A program made the translations under genes and the position numbers. Below the pieces are notes generated by a model. That model was not told where the DNA came from and searched no databases. It saw only the letters and a list, made by a program, of their open reading frames with translations. Below are positions 36,041 to 44,666 of a DNA stretch of 64,000 nt, one piece after another (the first letter of the stretch is position 1; the number at the start of each line of letters is the position of its first letter). This DNA is from Planctomycetota bacterium (GTDB taxonomy: Bacteria > Planctomycetota > JAMOSO01): NCBI GenBank assembly GCA_027063065.1, contig JAMOSO010000070.1:1-64000 (forward strand). The letters are read 5' to 3'.

Positions 36041-37273
36041 GTGGAATTAGCAAATCTTAAAGGCCATAAAGTTGGCATGTGTGTTTCTGGTGGTTTAGAC
36101 TCAAAAACTGTTACTAAGTTATTTAAAGAAAACAATATAGATGTTGTTTGTTTTTCTGCCGATTTAGCACAGCCAGACGAAAAAGATATCAACGATATTA
36201 TTACAAAGATGAATCCTTGTGGTGCCAAAACTATAATTGTCGATGTCAAAGAAGAAATGGCAGAGATTTGCTTACAAACTATTAAATGTGGTGCAAAATA
36301 TGATGGTGGTTATTGGAACACAACAGGTATTGCACGTGCAGTTACAGTCAAAGGCATAATTGAAGCAATGAAAAAAGAAGGCTGTACTATTTTAGCGCAC
36401 GGAGCAACTGGACGTGGTAACGATCAAATGAGATTTGAACGCTACACATTATCTTTAGCGCCAGAATTTAAAGTTTACGCCCCTTGGAGAGACCAAGAAC
36501 TTCTTAAAAAATTTCCTGGCCGTACCGAAATGGTTGATTACCTAACAGAATTTGGCATTGAAGCCATAGTTGGTATGAAGAAAAAATATTCAACAGATGC
36601 CAATCTCGCTGGACTATCCCATGAAGCTGAAGATTTAGAAAGCCTTGAAACGCCTTGTACAATCGTTGAACCAACTATGGGTGTTTGGCCTCAAGATGCT
36701 CCTGATAAAATTGAAACAATAACTGTAAAATTTGAACAAGCTCGTCCTGTAGAATTAAACGGTCAAAAATTAAATGCTTTAGAAATGATGCAAGAAGCCA
36801 ACAAAATAGGCGGTCGTAACGGAATCTGGATGAAAAATGCCTTAGAAAACCGTATTATTGGCACAAAAAGTAGAGGTGTTTACGAAGCCCCAGGAATGGA
36901 AATTTTACACCAAGCCTTAGAACAAGTCTATCAGGCTGTTTTAGATAGAGCATCTTCTGGCTTATACAAACAAATGTCAACTATAGTATCTGATATGATA
37001 TATGATGGACGTTATTACGATCCTGCATGTACTGCTGCCATGGCAGCAATAGATAGCTTAGCAAAAAATGCCAATGGTATTGTTAGCTTAGGTTTGTACA
37101 AAGGTAATATCTTTTTTCAAAGTTTAACAGAAGTTAATGCTAGTTTGTATAACGAAGCAGACTCTTCTATGGAAGCAAGTAATGGTTTAAACCCTGTTTC
37201 TTCGCAAGGTTATGCAGATATTATTGGGGTTGAAGCAATTTCATTAGCAAAAGCTGGACAAATCAGAAAATAA
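36041..37273 (+). CDS. argG: Argininosuccinate synthase (arginine biosynthesis)
   Basis: A 410-residue enzyme that joins citrulline and aspartate using ATP. The ATP-pyrophosphatase PP-loop is SGGLDSKT at residues 17-24, and ATGRGND is at about 126-132. It starts with GTG at 36041 behind an excellent AGGAG ribosome site. The sequence around the loop (CVSGGLDSKTVTK) is a divergent subgroup compared with the usual AYSGGLDTS, but the family is clear. It is followed after one base by the small Cys protein and then cmoB, forming a plus-strand operon. Confidence 0.93.
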   Translation: MELANLKGHKVGMCVSGGLDSKTVTKLFKENNIDVVCFSADLAQPDEKDINDIITKMNPCGAKTIIVDVKEEMAEICLQTIKCGAKYDGGYWNTTGIARAVTVKGIIEAMKKEGCTILAHGATGRGNDQMRFERYTLSLAPEFKVYAPWRDQELLKKFPGRTEMVDYLTEFGIEAIVGMKKKYSTDANLAGLSHEAEDLESLETPCTIVEPTMGVWPQDAPDKIETITVKFEQARPVELNGQKLNALEMMQEANKIGGRNGIWMKNALENRIIGTKSRGVYEAPGMEILHQALEQVYQAVLDRASSGLYKQMSTIVSDMIYDGRYYDPACTAAMAAIDSLAKNANGIVSLGLYKGNIFFQSLTEVNASLYNEADSSMEASNGLNPVSSQGYADIIGVEAISLAKAGQIRK

Positions 37274-37274
37274 T

Positions 37275-37508
37275 ATGAAACGAGATAGCATTTACGACAT
37301 TGATACCACCGATGAGGCGTTAGTTAAAAGACGCGTCATCGGTTTAGCAATGGATTGCCCAATCAACAATCAACAAAATAATTGTCCATTAAAAGAGTTA
37401 AGAAAGTATAGTTTTGAAGATAGAATTAAAAAAATAAATGAAATGGATCATAAAACCAGGGTTAAGATTTATTTACATCATCGTAATTGTTTAAGTAACT
37501 TAGAGTAG
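37275..37508 (+). CDS. Small cysteine-containing protein of unknown function (77 residues)
   Basis: No family recognised. The chain is charged and mostly helical. Cysteines C28 and C37 each precede proline (DCP.., NCP..), and HHRNC (68-72) adds histidines and C72, so a metal site C-x8-C plus H/C is possible. It starts one base after argG and its TAG overlaps the GTG of cmoB by one base, so it is real, translated and made with both. No signal peptide or membrane segment is present. It may be a small regulator or a metal-binding accessory of argG or cmoB. Confidence 0.7.
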   Translation: MKRDSIYDIDTTDEALVKRRVIGLAMDCPINNQQNNCPLKELRKYSFEDRIKKINEMDHKTRVKIYLHHRNCLSNLE

Positions 37509-38485
37509 TGCATAAACTTTTAAATAATTTAAAATCATTAGAACTTAATCAATACCGTGATGAATTTGCTGAATTAATTAAAAAAGCAGATTATCACGCA
37601 ACACATACGCATGGATTGGGTAAAAAGTTTATACAGACATTAAAACAATTACCCAATATCAAACCAGATAATATAAATTTAACTTTAGACAGTATTAAAA
37701 TTGGCAATAAAAATCAGTTAAATGCGATACAACAAAATGATTTAAGGGATTTGCTAATGTCTTTTCATCCATGGAGAAAAGGCCCTTTTAATATTTTTGG
37801 CATACAAGTGGAGTCTGAGTGGGATTCTTCGTTAAAATGGAAACGTATTCAACCACACTTAAGCCCACTATACCACAGAAAAATATTAGATATCGGTTCT
37901 AGCAGTGGGTATTATATGTTTAAAATGGCAGAGCAAAATCCACGCTTTATATTAGGTGTGGAGCCGTTTATTTCATTTTATTATCAATATTTAGCAATAC
38001 AACATTTTGCACAGATACCGCAAGTTTATACCATTCCAACCCGTTTGGAAGATTTACCACAGATAAATAATTACTTTGATACCATATTTTGTATGGGAAT
38101 TTTATATCATCGCAGAAGCCCTCTTGATTTCTTAAAACAGATGCAATATCTATTAAATAAAGACGGCGAATTGGTGCTAGAAACCTTAACAATTCCTGGA
38201 GAAGATGAAGTATCTTTAACCCCAAAAAAACGTTATGCAAAAATGCATAATATCTTCTTTATTCCAACAGTTAATTGCCTGCGATTATGGCTAGAAAAAT
38301 GTGGTTTTTGTGATATTAAATTTATTTCCACAGTAGCAACTACAAATAAAGAACAACGCAAAACCAGTTGGATAAAAACAGAAAGTTTACAAGACTTTTT
38401 AAATCCAAAAGACAACACAAAAACAATAGAAGGTTATCCAGCACCAGAACGTACTATTTTTATAGCCAAAAAAAAATGTAACTGA
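37508..38485 (+). CDS. cmoB: tRNA U34 carboxymethyltransferase CmoB
   Basis: A 325-residue methyltransferase-fold enzyme of normal CmoB length. CmoB moves a carboxymethyl group from carboxy-S-adenosylmethionine to 5-hydroxyuridine at position 34 of tRNA, making cmo5U. The family-specific HPWRKGPF appears before the SAM site LDIGSSSGYYMFKM; the later CMGILYHRRSPLDFL and the C-terminal GYPAPERTIFIAKK are also typical. The start is GTG. The partner CmoA, which makes carboxy-SAM, is not in this window and must be elsewhere. Confidence 0.93.
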   Translation: MHKLLNNLKSLELNQYRDEFAELIKKADYHATHTHGLGKKFIQTLKQLPNIKPDNINLTLDSIKIGNKNQLNAIQQNDLRDLLMSFHPWRKGPFNIFGIQVESEWDSSLKWKRIQPHLSPLYHRKILDIGSSSGYYMFKMAEQNPRFILGVEPFISFYYQYLAIQHFAQIPQVYTIPTRLEDLPQINNYFDTIFCMGILYHRRSPLDFLKQMQYLLNKDGELVLETLTIPGEDEVSLTPKKRYAKMHNIFFIPTVNCLRLWLEKCGFCDIKFISTVATTNKEQRKTSWIKTESLQDFLNPKDNTKTIEGYPAPERTIFIAKKKCN

Positions 38486-38525
38486 TAAATCAATTCAATA
38501 ATTTACCAGATAATTTGCCTTATAT

Positions 38526-39398
38526 TTACAAATCTCTACAAATTATATTTACTACAGCATCGCGCGTGAAAGGTTTTGACAAATATGATAAACCTTCAGT
38601 ATGCCCTATTTTATCGACTATGTCTTCCCAAGTGTAATCCGAATAAGCAGATGTAATAATTATTTTTGCATTATGTTTTATTTCTTTTATTTTTTTAGCA
38701 GCCTCAATACCATTAATTCCTGGAGGCATACGCACATCCATAAATACAAAGTCATAACATTGTCCTAAACTCAACTTAGACTTAAATTTTTCTACGCCTT
38801 CATGACCTTGCAATGCAAAATCCAACGATATATTCAAATTAACTAAATTGTTTGCAGAATCTTCATCTGTGTTATTATCAGTAAAAATAGTATCAAATAA
38901 ATTATTTAATTTATTTTTTATATCTAAATTTGAGATATCATATAAAACGGCTTTAAAAGATTCGTGTATACTTTTATTATCATCAACGATTAAAATAGAC
39001 AATACATCATTGTGATTGGTTGTTTTCGCTTTATTTTTACTTATTAAATCTTTGGCGATATTTAATAATTCTTGCCAAGAATAAGGCTTATCAAATACGT
39101 TACACGCACCTGCATCTAATGCGTTTTGAGCATAACCTTCATCATCTGTATACCCACAAGCTGTAATAGCTATTATTGGCTGTCGATTATTTTTCTGTTT
39201 TATTTTTTTTATCAGCTCTATACCATCCATAATTGGCATAAAGATATCTGTTATAACTAAATCAAAAGTTTTATCATATTTATTTAATGCTTCAGAACCA
39301 TCATTTGCACAAACAACTTGATATCCTGCCTTAGTTAAAATTGAATCTAAAATACAAAGATGCGTATGATCATCGTCAACTACTAAAATTTTACACAT
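38526..39398 (-). CDS. Response regulator with two receiver domains and no output domain
   Basis: A 290-residue protein made of two CheY-like domains. The first (about 1-120) has VVDDD at the N-terminus, the phosphoacceptor Asp in LVITDIFMP and the lysine in FDKPYSW. The second (from about 135) has IVDDNKS, the phosphoacceptor in FVFMDVRMP and the lysine in LSKPFTR. It contains an insert of roughly 40 residues, Asp/Asn-rich, after the first helix. With no DNA-binding or enzymatic output it should work through protein contacts or phosphorelay. No sensor kinase is nearby. Confidence 0.85.
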   Translation of the reverse strand: MCKILVVDDDHTHLCILDSILTKAGYQVVCANDGSEALNKYDKTFDLVITDIFMPIMDGIELIKKIKQKNNRQPIIAITACGYTDDEGYAQNALDAGACNVFDKPYSWQELLNIAKDLISKNKAKTTNHNDVLSILIVDDNKSIHESFKAVLYDISNLDIKNKLNNLFDTIFTDNNTDEDSANNLVNLNISLDFALQGHEGVEKFKSKLSLGQCYDFVFMDVRMPPGINGIEAAKKIKEIKHNAKIIITSAYSDYTWEDIVDKIGHTEGLSYLSKPFTRDAVVNIICRDL

Positions 39399-39467
39399 AA
39401 ATCACTCCTCCTGTTAAACACAACTACCCAACATATTATTTTAATAATACGTTACTATATTAAGTAT

Positions 39468-39499
39468 ACTCTTGCCTAGCCAAAAACAAAGGCAAGAGT
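39468..39499 (-). terminator. Hairpin after the sugar-phosphate mutase gene
   Basis: ACTCTTGCCT (39468-39477) pairs perfectly with AGGCAAGAGT (39490-39499) across a 12-base loop. On the minus strand it begins 14 bases past the mutase stop. The T-run behind it is weak. Confidence 0.5.
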
Positions 39500-39512
39500 G
39501 TTAAAACTTAAA

Positions 39513-41342
39513 TTAATTAACCATTTCTCTAGCAGATTGCAAAATATCGCCACCTGCTTTTATATAATCTTTTTGCAAATCACGCGCATTATCAATGGGT
39601 TTTGTTGATGCTAGTTCAATATAGTATCTAAATTTTGGTTCTGTGCCACTTGGACGTAATAAAATCCAACTTTTATCTTCAAAGATTACTTTTAAACCAT
39701 CAATAATATTAATATCTGCAATAGTTTTAGTTACATTACCTATTTTTATATTATCACCAATATTATATAACTTATTTTGCAAAACATTAACAACTTCTTT
39801 TTTGTATGCTTCCCACGCCTCTACACTTACCCCTTTAACATCTGCACCTGCTTTATCTGGATAAAAATAACCAACATTTTTTTGTAATTCATTATACTGA
39901 ACACTTAAATTTTTATTTTGTGTAGCCATAAGTTCCAATGCCATTATAAAGCCAGCAAGCGCACATTTTTCTAGCGTATGTCCAATAAAAGATATGCCAT
40001 CAGATTCTTCAAAGCATACTAAAACTTTACCAGAACCCAATGGTTGGCGAAAATTCTTAAATCCTACTGCAGTTTCAAAGACTTCTTTGCCAGCTTGTTT
40101 AGCAACTTCTAAACCAAAATCAGAACTTGGTGCAGTTGAAGCTACCCCGCCATCTAAACCATTGGCCAACAAACCTGCATACGCTAATGCTCCAAAACGA
40201 TTCATATCAATATCCATATCCATATCAGCAAATCTAATTCTATCGGCATCTGGATCTAAGGCTACTGCCAAAGTAAATTTACGTCCTTTTGCCTTTAATA
40301 TCTCGATTAAAGGTGCTTGGTTTTTAGCGCTTGGTTCTGGCTTTACACCATGAAAACTAAAATCTTCATCCTCATGTAAAAATTGCAGCGAGTCTGCTTC
40401 ATTAAGTTTATCAATAGTTGCTTTGCCCAATAAAGCTTGAATAAATCCGCGACTTGATCCGTGCATATAATCAACAACTAAAGATATATCACTGGCGTTT
40501 TTTTCTAACCATGTGCGAATTTTTTTTAAATCAAATGCCTGGGCTTTGTTTAAAACAAACTCAGTAAACATATCTGGAGCATTAATATCAGTTTTTAAAC
40601 TATCATATTTTGCGGAAGAGATTTTAAAATCTACATTCATATATGCATTGGCATTTGTTTCTATTAATGATGTTAAATTTACATCAGCTGGCCCACCATC
40701 TGCAGGATTAAATTTAATACCAGCATACTCCATCGGATTATGTGATGGTGTAAAATTTATTGAACCTGCACCACCTAATTCAGTCAATAATGCAGAACCA
40801 ACTCCTGTAGGGCATTCACCAGCAAAATAAATTTTAATATCTGCCTGTGCTAGCTCTTTCATGGCAACATCCATAAAGATATCACCCATAAAACGGTTAT
40901 CGCGTAAAACCAAAATACCCTTATTTTGCACATCTGCAAAACTGCTATACCCATTGGTCTTTAAAAACTCTTCCGTCTTCATCATCTCTATAATTGCACG
41001 CACTACTTTATGCACATTCAAAACAGTAAATCCCTCACCAATAACACCACGCCAACCTGATGTACCAAACACTATTGTGGTCGAACTTTGAGAATTATGT
41101 GCTTTATCCCCTTGAAAACTTCTGATTTCATCAATAGTTAATCTGCACAATAACCTCTGCGACTCATTTACAGGCTCATCATTGTAATAATTACCTATAA
41201 TATTAGCTACTTCCCACAAGTGTTTACCATTTAAACATTCAATAATATTTTGCTTAGTTTTATCATTAATAAAATTTAAATCTGTATCTAATAATGACAT
41301 AATCTTAGAGATTAATTGATTTTGTTCTGTAACTATATCCAT
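39513..41342 (-). CDS. Phosphoglucomutase/phosphomannomutase family enzyme
   Basis: A 609-residue alpha-D-phosphohexomutase. The active serine loop is FTPSHNPMEYAGIKFNPADGG, with the metal-binding loop DPDADRIRF and the C-terminal phosphate-contacting RPSGTEPKFRYYIE. It has an N-terminal extension of about 70 residues compared with classical members, and the serine loop reads TPSHNP. It interconverts 1- and 6-phosphates of glucose, mannose or a related sugar. Specificity cannot be read by eye. It begins upstream of a region with a strong inverted repeat. Confidence 0.88.
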   Translation of the reverse strand: MDIVTEQNQLISKIMSLLDTDLNFINDKTKQNIIECLNGKHLWEVANIIGNYYNDEPVNESQRLLCRLTIDEIRSFQGDKAHNSQSSTTIVFGTSGWRGVIGEGFTVLNVHKVVRAIIEMMKTEEFLKTNGYSSFADVQNKGILVLRDNRFMGDIFMDVAMKELAQADIKIYFAGECPTGVGSALLTELGGAGSINFTPSHNPMEYAGIKFNPADGGPADVNLTSLIETNANAYMNVDFKISSAKYDSLKTDINAPDMFTEFVLNKAQAFDLKKIRTWLEKNASDISLVVDYMHGSSRGFIQALLGKATIDKLNEADSLQFLHEDEDFSFHGVKPEPSAKNQAPLIEILKAKGRKFTLAVALDPDADRIRFADMDMDIDMNRFGALAYAGLLANGLDGGVASTAPSSDFGLEVAKQAGKEVFETAVGFKNFRQPLGSGKVLVCFEESDGISFIGHTLEKCALAGFIMALELMATQNKNLSVQYNELQKNVGYFYPDKAGADVKGVSVEAWEAYKKEVVNVLQNKLYNIGDNIKIGNVTKTIADINIIDGLKVIFEDKSWILLRPSGTEPKFRYYIELASTKPIDNARDLQKDYIKAGGDILQSAREMVN

Positions 41343-41381
41343 AAAATATTCCTTAATATAAAAAAATTATTATATCCATTT

Positions 41382-41422
41382 TATATGTATAAACCAATAA
41401 TGTTTATACATATAGGCCTATA
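41382..41422. repeat. 13-base-pair inverted repeat with overlapping 12-base palindrome
   Basis: Perfect 13-base arms at 41382-41394 and 41402-41414 flank a 7-base loop. They overlap the palindrome TATAGGCCTATA (41411-41422). The pair sits between the start of the mutase gene (minus) and the tRNA-Leu promoter (plus). It could be an operator or a cruciform-forming site. The palindrome has the GGCC core expected of a regulator site rather than of a terminator. Confidence 0.5.
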
Positions 41423-41456
41423 CAAAAGCTTTTATCTGTAACATTTTAGTTGTTTA

Positions 41457-41484
41457 TTGACAAGTAAATACCATTCAATATGAT
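41457..41484 (+). promoter_or_regulatory. Promoter of tRNA-Leu (and of the glycosyltransferase gene)
   Basis: Perfect -35 TTGACA (41457-41462), 16-base spacer and -10 TATGAT (41479-41484), 11 bases before tRNA-Leu. It is the strongest promoter seen in the window and the only visible one for the gene at 41588. Confidence 0.85.
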
Positions 41485-41495
41485 ATCGACTTCAC

Positions 41496-41582
41496 GCCGA
41501 AGTGGTGGAATGGCAGACACGTCAGCTTGAGGGGCTGGTGGGACATAGTCCCGTGCGGGTTCGACCCCCGCCTTCGGTACCA
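41496..41582 (+). tRNA. tRNA-Leu (GAG)
   Basis: Eighty-seven bases: acceptor GCCGAAG/CTTCGGT, anticodon loop TTGAGGG with anticodon GAG, long variable arm, T-arm GCGGG/CCCGC with TTCGACC, encoded CCA. It reads CUC/CUU leucine codons. It ends 5 bases before the start of the glycosyltransferase gene, with no terminator between. Confidence 0.96.
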
Positions 41583-41587
41583 ATAAT

Positions 41588-42742
41588 ATGATTAATAATA
41601 AACCAAAAATATTACGCATTATTACTCGTCTAAATATAGGTGGGCCAGCAATCCAAGCTATAACCCTTGCCAACAGTATGCCTAATCATTTACTTGTATA
41701 TGGCTCGTTAGATACTGACGAAGGTGATATGCTAAATTTTTTAAAATTAAAAAATGATAACTACATCTATTTGCCTGAATTACAACGCCCTATAAAATTA
41801 ATTGCAGATATAAAAGCATTTATAAAAATCATTAAAATCATCATAAAATTTCAGCCTGATATTATACATACACATACTGCAAAAGCTGGCCTAGTTGGCA
41901 GAAGCGCTGCAATTTTTGCCAGAATTATAATTAATAAAAAATATAAAATTATTCATACTTATCATGGACATGTTTTTAGTGGCTATTTTGGTAATGTAAA
42001 AACTAAGCTATTTATATATTTAGAAAAACTTTTATCTTTATTTAGCCATTCAATCATTACTATTAGCAATCAATTACAATCTGAGCTAGTTCACACATAT
42101 AAAATCACAAACAAAAAAAAGTGCCATATAATACCTTTAGGTTTTAACCTAGAACGCTTCTTAAATGCCGACAAAAATGCTATTCGCAAAGAATTTAATA
42201 TTAAACCATCTACAAAAATTTGTATTAATGTCGGCAGATTAGTCCCAATTAAAAATCAAAAATTTTTAATTGAAGCATTTGCAAAACTGCTTAAAAAACA
42301 ACCTGATACTTGTCTTTTAATAGTAGGCGATGGAACATTAAAACATCAATTAAAACAACAAGTGAACAGTTTAAATATAACTCAAAAAATAATTTTTTGT
42401 GGTTGGCGACAAGATATGCCCAATTTATATGCCAGCGCCAGCTTAAATCTATTAACTAGTATTAATGAAGGCACTCCAGTTGCCATTATTGAAGCTGGTG
42501 CAACAGCTACACCAAGTTTAAGCACAGATGTTGGTGGAATAAAAGATGTTATAACTAATAATCAAACTGGTTTTTTAATAGAAGCTAATTCATCGACACA
42601 AATATTTGCTGATAAAATTAATCATTTATTAAACAACATCTCGCAATGCTCAAAAGTAGGTATCAATGCAAAAAATAAAGTTTTACAAGAATATAGTTTT
42701 AATAAATTAACCGAAAATTTAATAAATTTATATAAAAAGTAG
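41588..42742 (+). CDS. GT4 (GT-B fold) glycosyltransferase
   Basis: A 384-residue GT-B enzyme. The N-terminal pattern KILRIITRLNIGGPA is the acceptor side. The C-terminal nucleotide-sugar side has NVGRLVPIKNQ, GDG and the EGTPVAIIEA E-x7-E motif of family GT4. It probably acts on polysaccharide or glycolipid assembly; the donor is unknown. The ATG is 5 bases after the CCA of tRNA-Leu and no ribosome site precedes it (only tRNA sequence), so the gene seems to be expressed on the tRNA transcript. The stop is 2 bases from the end of the convergent AEC gene. Confidence 0.88.
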   Translation: MINNKPKILRIITRLNIGGPAIQAITLANSMPNHLLVYGSLDTDEGDMLNFLKLKNDNYIYLPELQRPIKLIADIKAFIKIIKIIIKFQPDIIHTHTAKAGLVGRSAAIFARIIINKKYKIIHTYHGHVFSGYFGNVKTKLFIYLEKLLSLFSHSIITISNQLQSELVHTYKITNKKKCHIIPLGFNLERFLNADKNAIRKEFNIKPSTKICINVGRLVPIKNQKFLIEAFAKLLKKQPDTCLLIVGDGTLKHQLKQQVNSLNITQKIIFCGWRQDMPNLYASASLNLLTSINEGTPVAIIEAGATATPSLSTDVGGIKDVITNNQTGFLIEANSSTQIFADKINHLLNNISQCSKVGINAKNKVLQEYSFNKLTENLINLYKK

Positions 42743-42743
42743 T

Positions 42744-43685
42744 TTAAGCAAATGCTAAAATTACTGCCATTGGCAATGGCGAAAACAATGTTGAAAGTAC
42801 AATCCCACCTGCAGCCAAATCAGTATCACCTCCTAATTGATCAGTCATAACATAACACATAGCTGCCGCTGGAGACGCCGAAAACAACAAAGCTATTAAT
42901 CTTTCAATATCATTTAAACCTAAATACATACAAACATAATAACAGACCAGTGGGTTAATAATAATTTTCACAAACGATGCTATACTTGCGTAAATGGCAA
43001 CTGATTTGATACGCCCCACCATCAATGATGCACCTACCCCCATTAAGGCAAACGGCATAGAAATACCAGAGATGACCACAATTGTACGCTCGATGACCTT
43101 GGGTAAGGGCAAGTTTAATAACCCATAAACCAACCCCAATAAACCAGACAAAATAATAGGATTTGTAATTAATTTTTTTAACGATAGTTTGAGTCTTTGT
43201 GTAGCACTTACTTCGCTATTACCCAAACCGATTAAAAGAACAGGAACAGCTAAAAAGTTATATAACACCATAATTGGTATAATAGACATAACAACCATAC
43301 CCTGAATAGAATTATCAACACCTAAGCCATCTAAGGCAAAAAATACAACTGGCAACCCTACAAAAGCTTGATTACCACGGTACCCCCCTTGAACTAAAGC
43401 GCCCATAGATTTTTTTGGCACTCGCAAAATAAGCGATAAAATATAGCCCAATAAAATAATTAAAATAGAAGTGATACCCAGAGCCAAAAACAATTTAACC
43501 GCTCTGTCTTCAATAAAATGCACTGCCGATGCCTTAAAAAACAATAAAGCAGGCAAACCAACATAAAAAACCAACTTGTTGGTCTCTTTAAAAAAGTGTG
43601 GTGATGTGAATTTTTGCTTACGTAAAATTACACCTAAAGCCACTAGAATAATAATTGGAGCTAATGTATTAAAAATATATACCAT
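42744..43685 (-). CDS. AEC-family transporter (auxin efflux carrier-like)
   Basis: A 313-residue integral membrane protein with about ten hydrophobic helices. Family landmarks are the N-terminal NTLAPIIILVALGVILRK, the helix around GYRGNQAFVGLPVVFFALDG, and the C-terminal ALLFSASPAAAMCYVMTDQLGGD. AEC proteins export or import organic acids such as malate or malonate, amongst others. The substrate is not evident from the neighbours: a GT on one side and a signalling pair on the other. Confidence 0.88.
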   Translation of the reverse strand: MVYIFNTLAPIIILVALGVILRKQKFTSPHFFKETNKLVFYVGLPALLFFKASAVHFIEDRAVKLFLALGITSILIILLGYILSLILRVPKKSMGALVQGGYRGNQAFVGLPVVFFALDGLGVDNSIQGMVVMSIIPIMVLYNFLAVPVLLIGLGNSEVSATQRLKLSLKKLITNPIILSGLLGLVYGLLNLPLPKVIERTIVVISGISMPFALMGVGASLMVGRIKSVAIYASIASFVKIIINPLVCYYVCMYLGLNDIERLIALLFSASPAAAMCYVMTDQLGGDTDLAAGGIVLSTLFSPLPMAVILAFA

Positions 43686-43761
43686 TTTAATATTTTAACA
43701 AAATCAAATAAAATAACACATTAAAAAGACATCTGTAAATTTAAAAACACCCTTTTTACAA

Positions 43762-43789
43762 TTGCAACCTCACCTTTCTATGTTAGAAT
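43762..43789 (+). promoter_or_regulatory. Promoter of the HDOD/MBL operon
   Basis: -35 TTGCAA (43762-43767), 16-base spacer, -10 TAGAAT (43784-43789), 28 bases before the HDOD start. The leader contains a short TTA/ATT run. Confidence 0.6.
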
Positions 43790-43817
43790 TTATTATTATT
43801 ATTTTACTTGGGGAAGT

Positions 43818-44657
43818 ATGTCCGAGGCAGTTTGTGAACAGCTAGAAAAGATTATTGATCATTTGCCACCACTAAGCCCATCTGTATCCAAAATACTTGA
43901 ATTGGCTAACGATATAAACGCATCTCCAAAAGACTTATTGAATATTATAAAAATTGATCCCGTCTTAACTGGCAAAATTTTAAAAGTAATTAATAGTGCT
44001 TATTATGCTATACCAAATCAAATTGCCAGCCTCAATAAAGCTTTAATACTTATGGGTTTTAATACTATTAAAAATTTAGCCCTGTCCACCGCTGTCATCG
44101 ATAATATTAAAACAGAAAACAATAACGATTTTGACAACTCTGCATTGTGGGATCATTGTTTGGCAGTTGCTGTTGCTTCAAAATCATTAGCTCGTGCTGT
44201 TGGAGTAAAAATAACACAACTAGAAGAACATTTTATTGCGGGACTATTACATGATATTGGCAGAGTAGTTATTATACAAAATTTACCTGAGCAATATATC
44301 AACGTTATAAATCACCAAGAATTTGGACAAAGACCCACTATAGAAATAGAAGAAGAAATAATGGGCATTAATCACTGTGAAGCAGGAGCTATTATTGCCC
44401 AAAAATGGCAACTACCAGAATCATTAACAACTGTTATTAAAAATCACCATACCGATAGCGACCATCTCGGTACTTGTATTGTGCATATTGCTGATAAATA
44501 CTGCAAAAAATCACAATGTGGATACGATATCGATAGCGATTATAAAATTCGCAAACAAAACATTACCACTGTGGGTATTTCTGGCGAACAAATACTTCTG
44601 TCTATGCAAAATCTAACAGAAGATATAGAAAAAGCACAAATATTACTCTCAACATAA
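43818..44657 (+). CDS. HDOD-domain signalling protein
   Basis: A 279-residue single HDOD domain, an HD-related output-domain module. It has LPPLSPSVSKILELAND near the start, DPVLTGKILKVINSAYY, and GLLHDIGRVVI with an HD pair still present, unlike many HDOD proteins. HDOD proteins bind or regulate partners in chemotaxis, cell cycle and stress, and are mostly without known catalytic activity. The next gene, an MBL-fold hydrolase, is 9 bases away with an AAGGAG site. The pair may act together. Confidence 0.85.
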   Translation: MSEAVCEQLEKIIDHLPPLSPSVSKILELANDINASPKDLLNIIKIDPVLTGKILKVINSAYYAIPNQIASLNKALILMGFNTIKNLALSTAVIDNIKTENNNDFDNSALWDHCLAVAVASKSLARAVGVKITQLEEHFIAGLLHDIGRVVIIQNLPEQYINVINHQEFGQRPTIEIEEEIMGINHCEAGAIIAQKWQLPESLTTVIKNHHTDSDHLGTCIVHIADKYCKKSQCGYDIDSDYKIRKQNITTVGISGEQILLSMQNLTEDIEKAQILLST

Positions 44658-44666
44658 GGAGATTGT

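Noticed and set aside
41446-41673. 75-codon minus-strand frame containing VPKAGVEPARDYVPP
   Set aside because: It is the antisense of tRNA-Leu and the start of the glycosyltransferase gene; the peptide is the common artifact of translating a tRNA.
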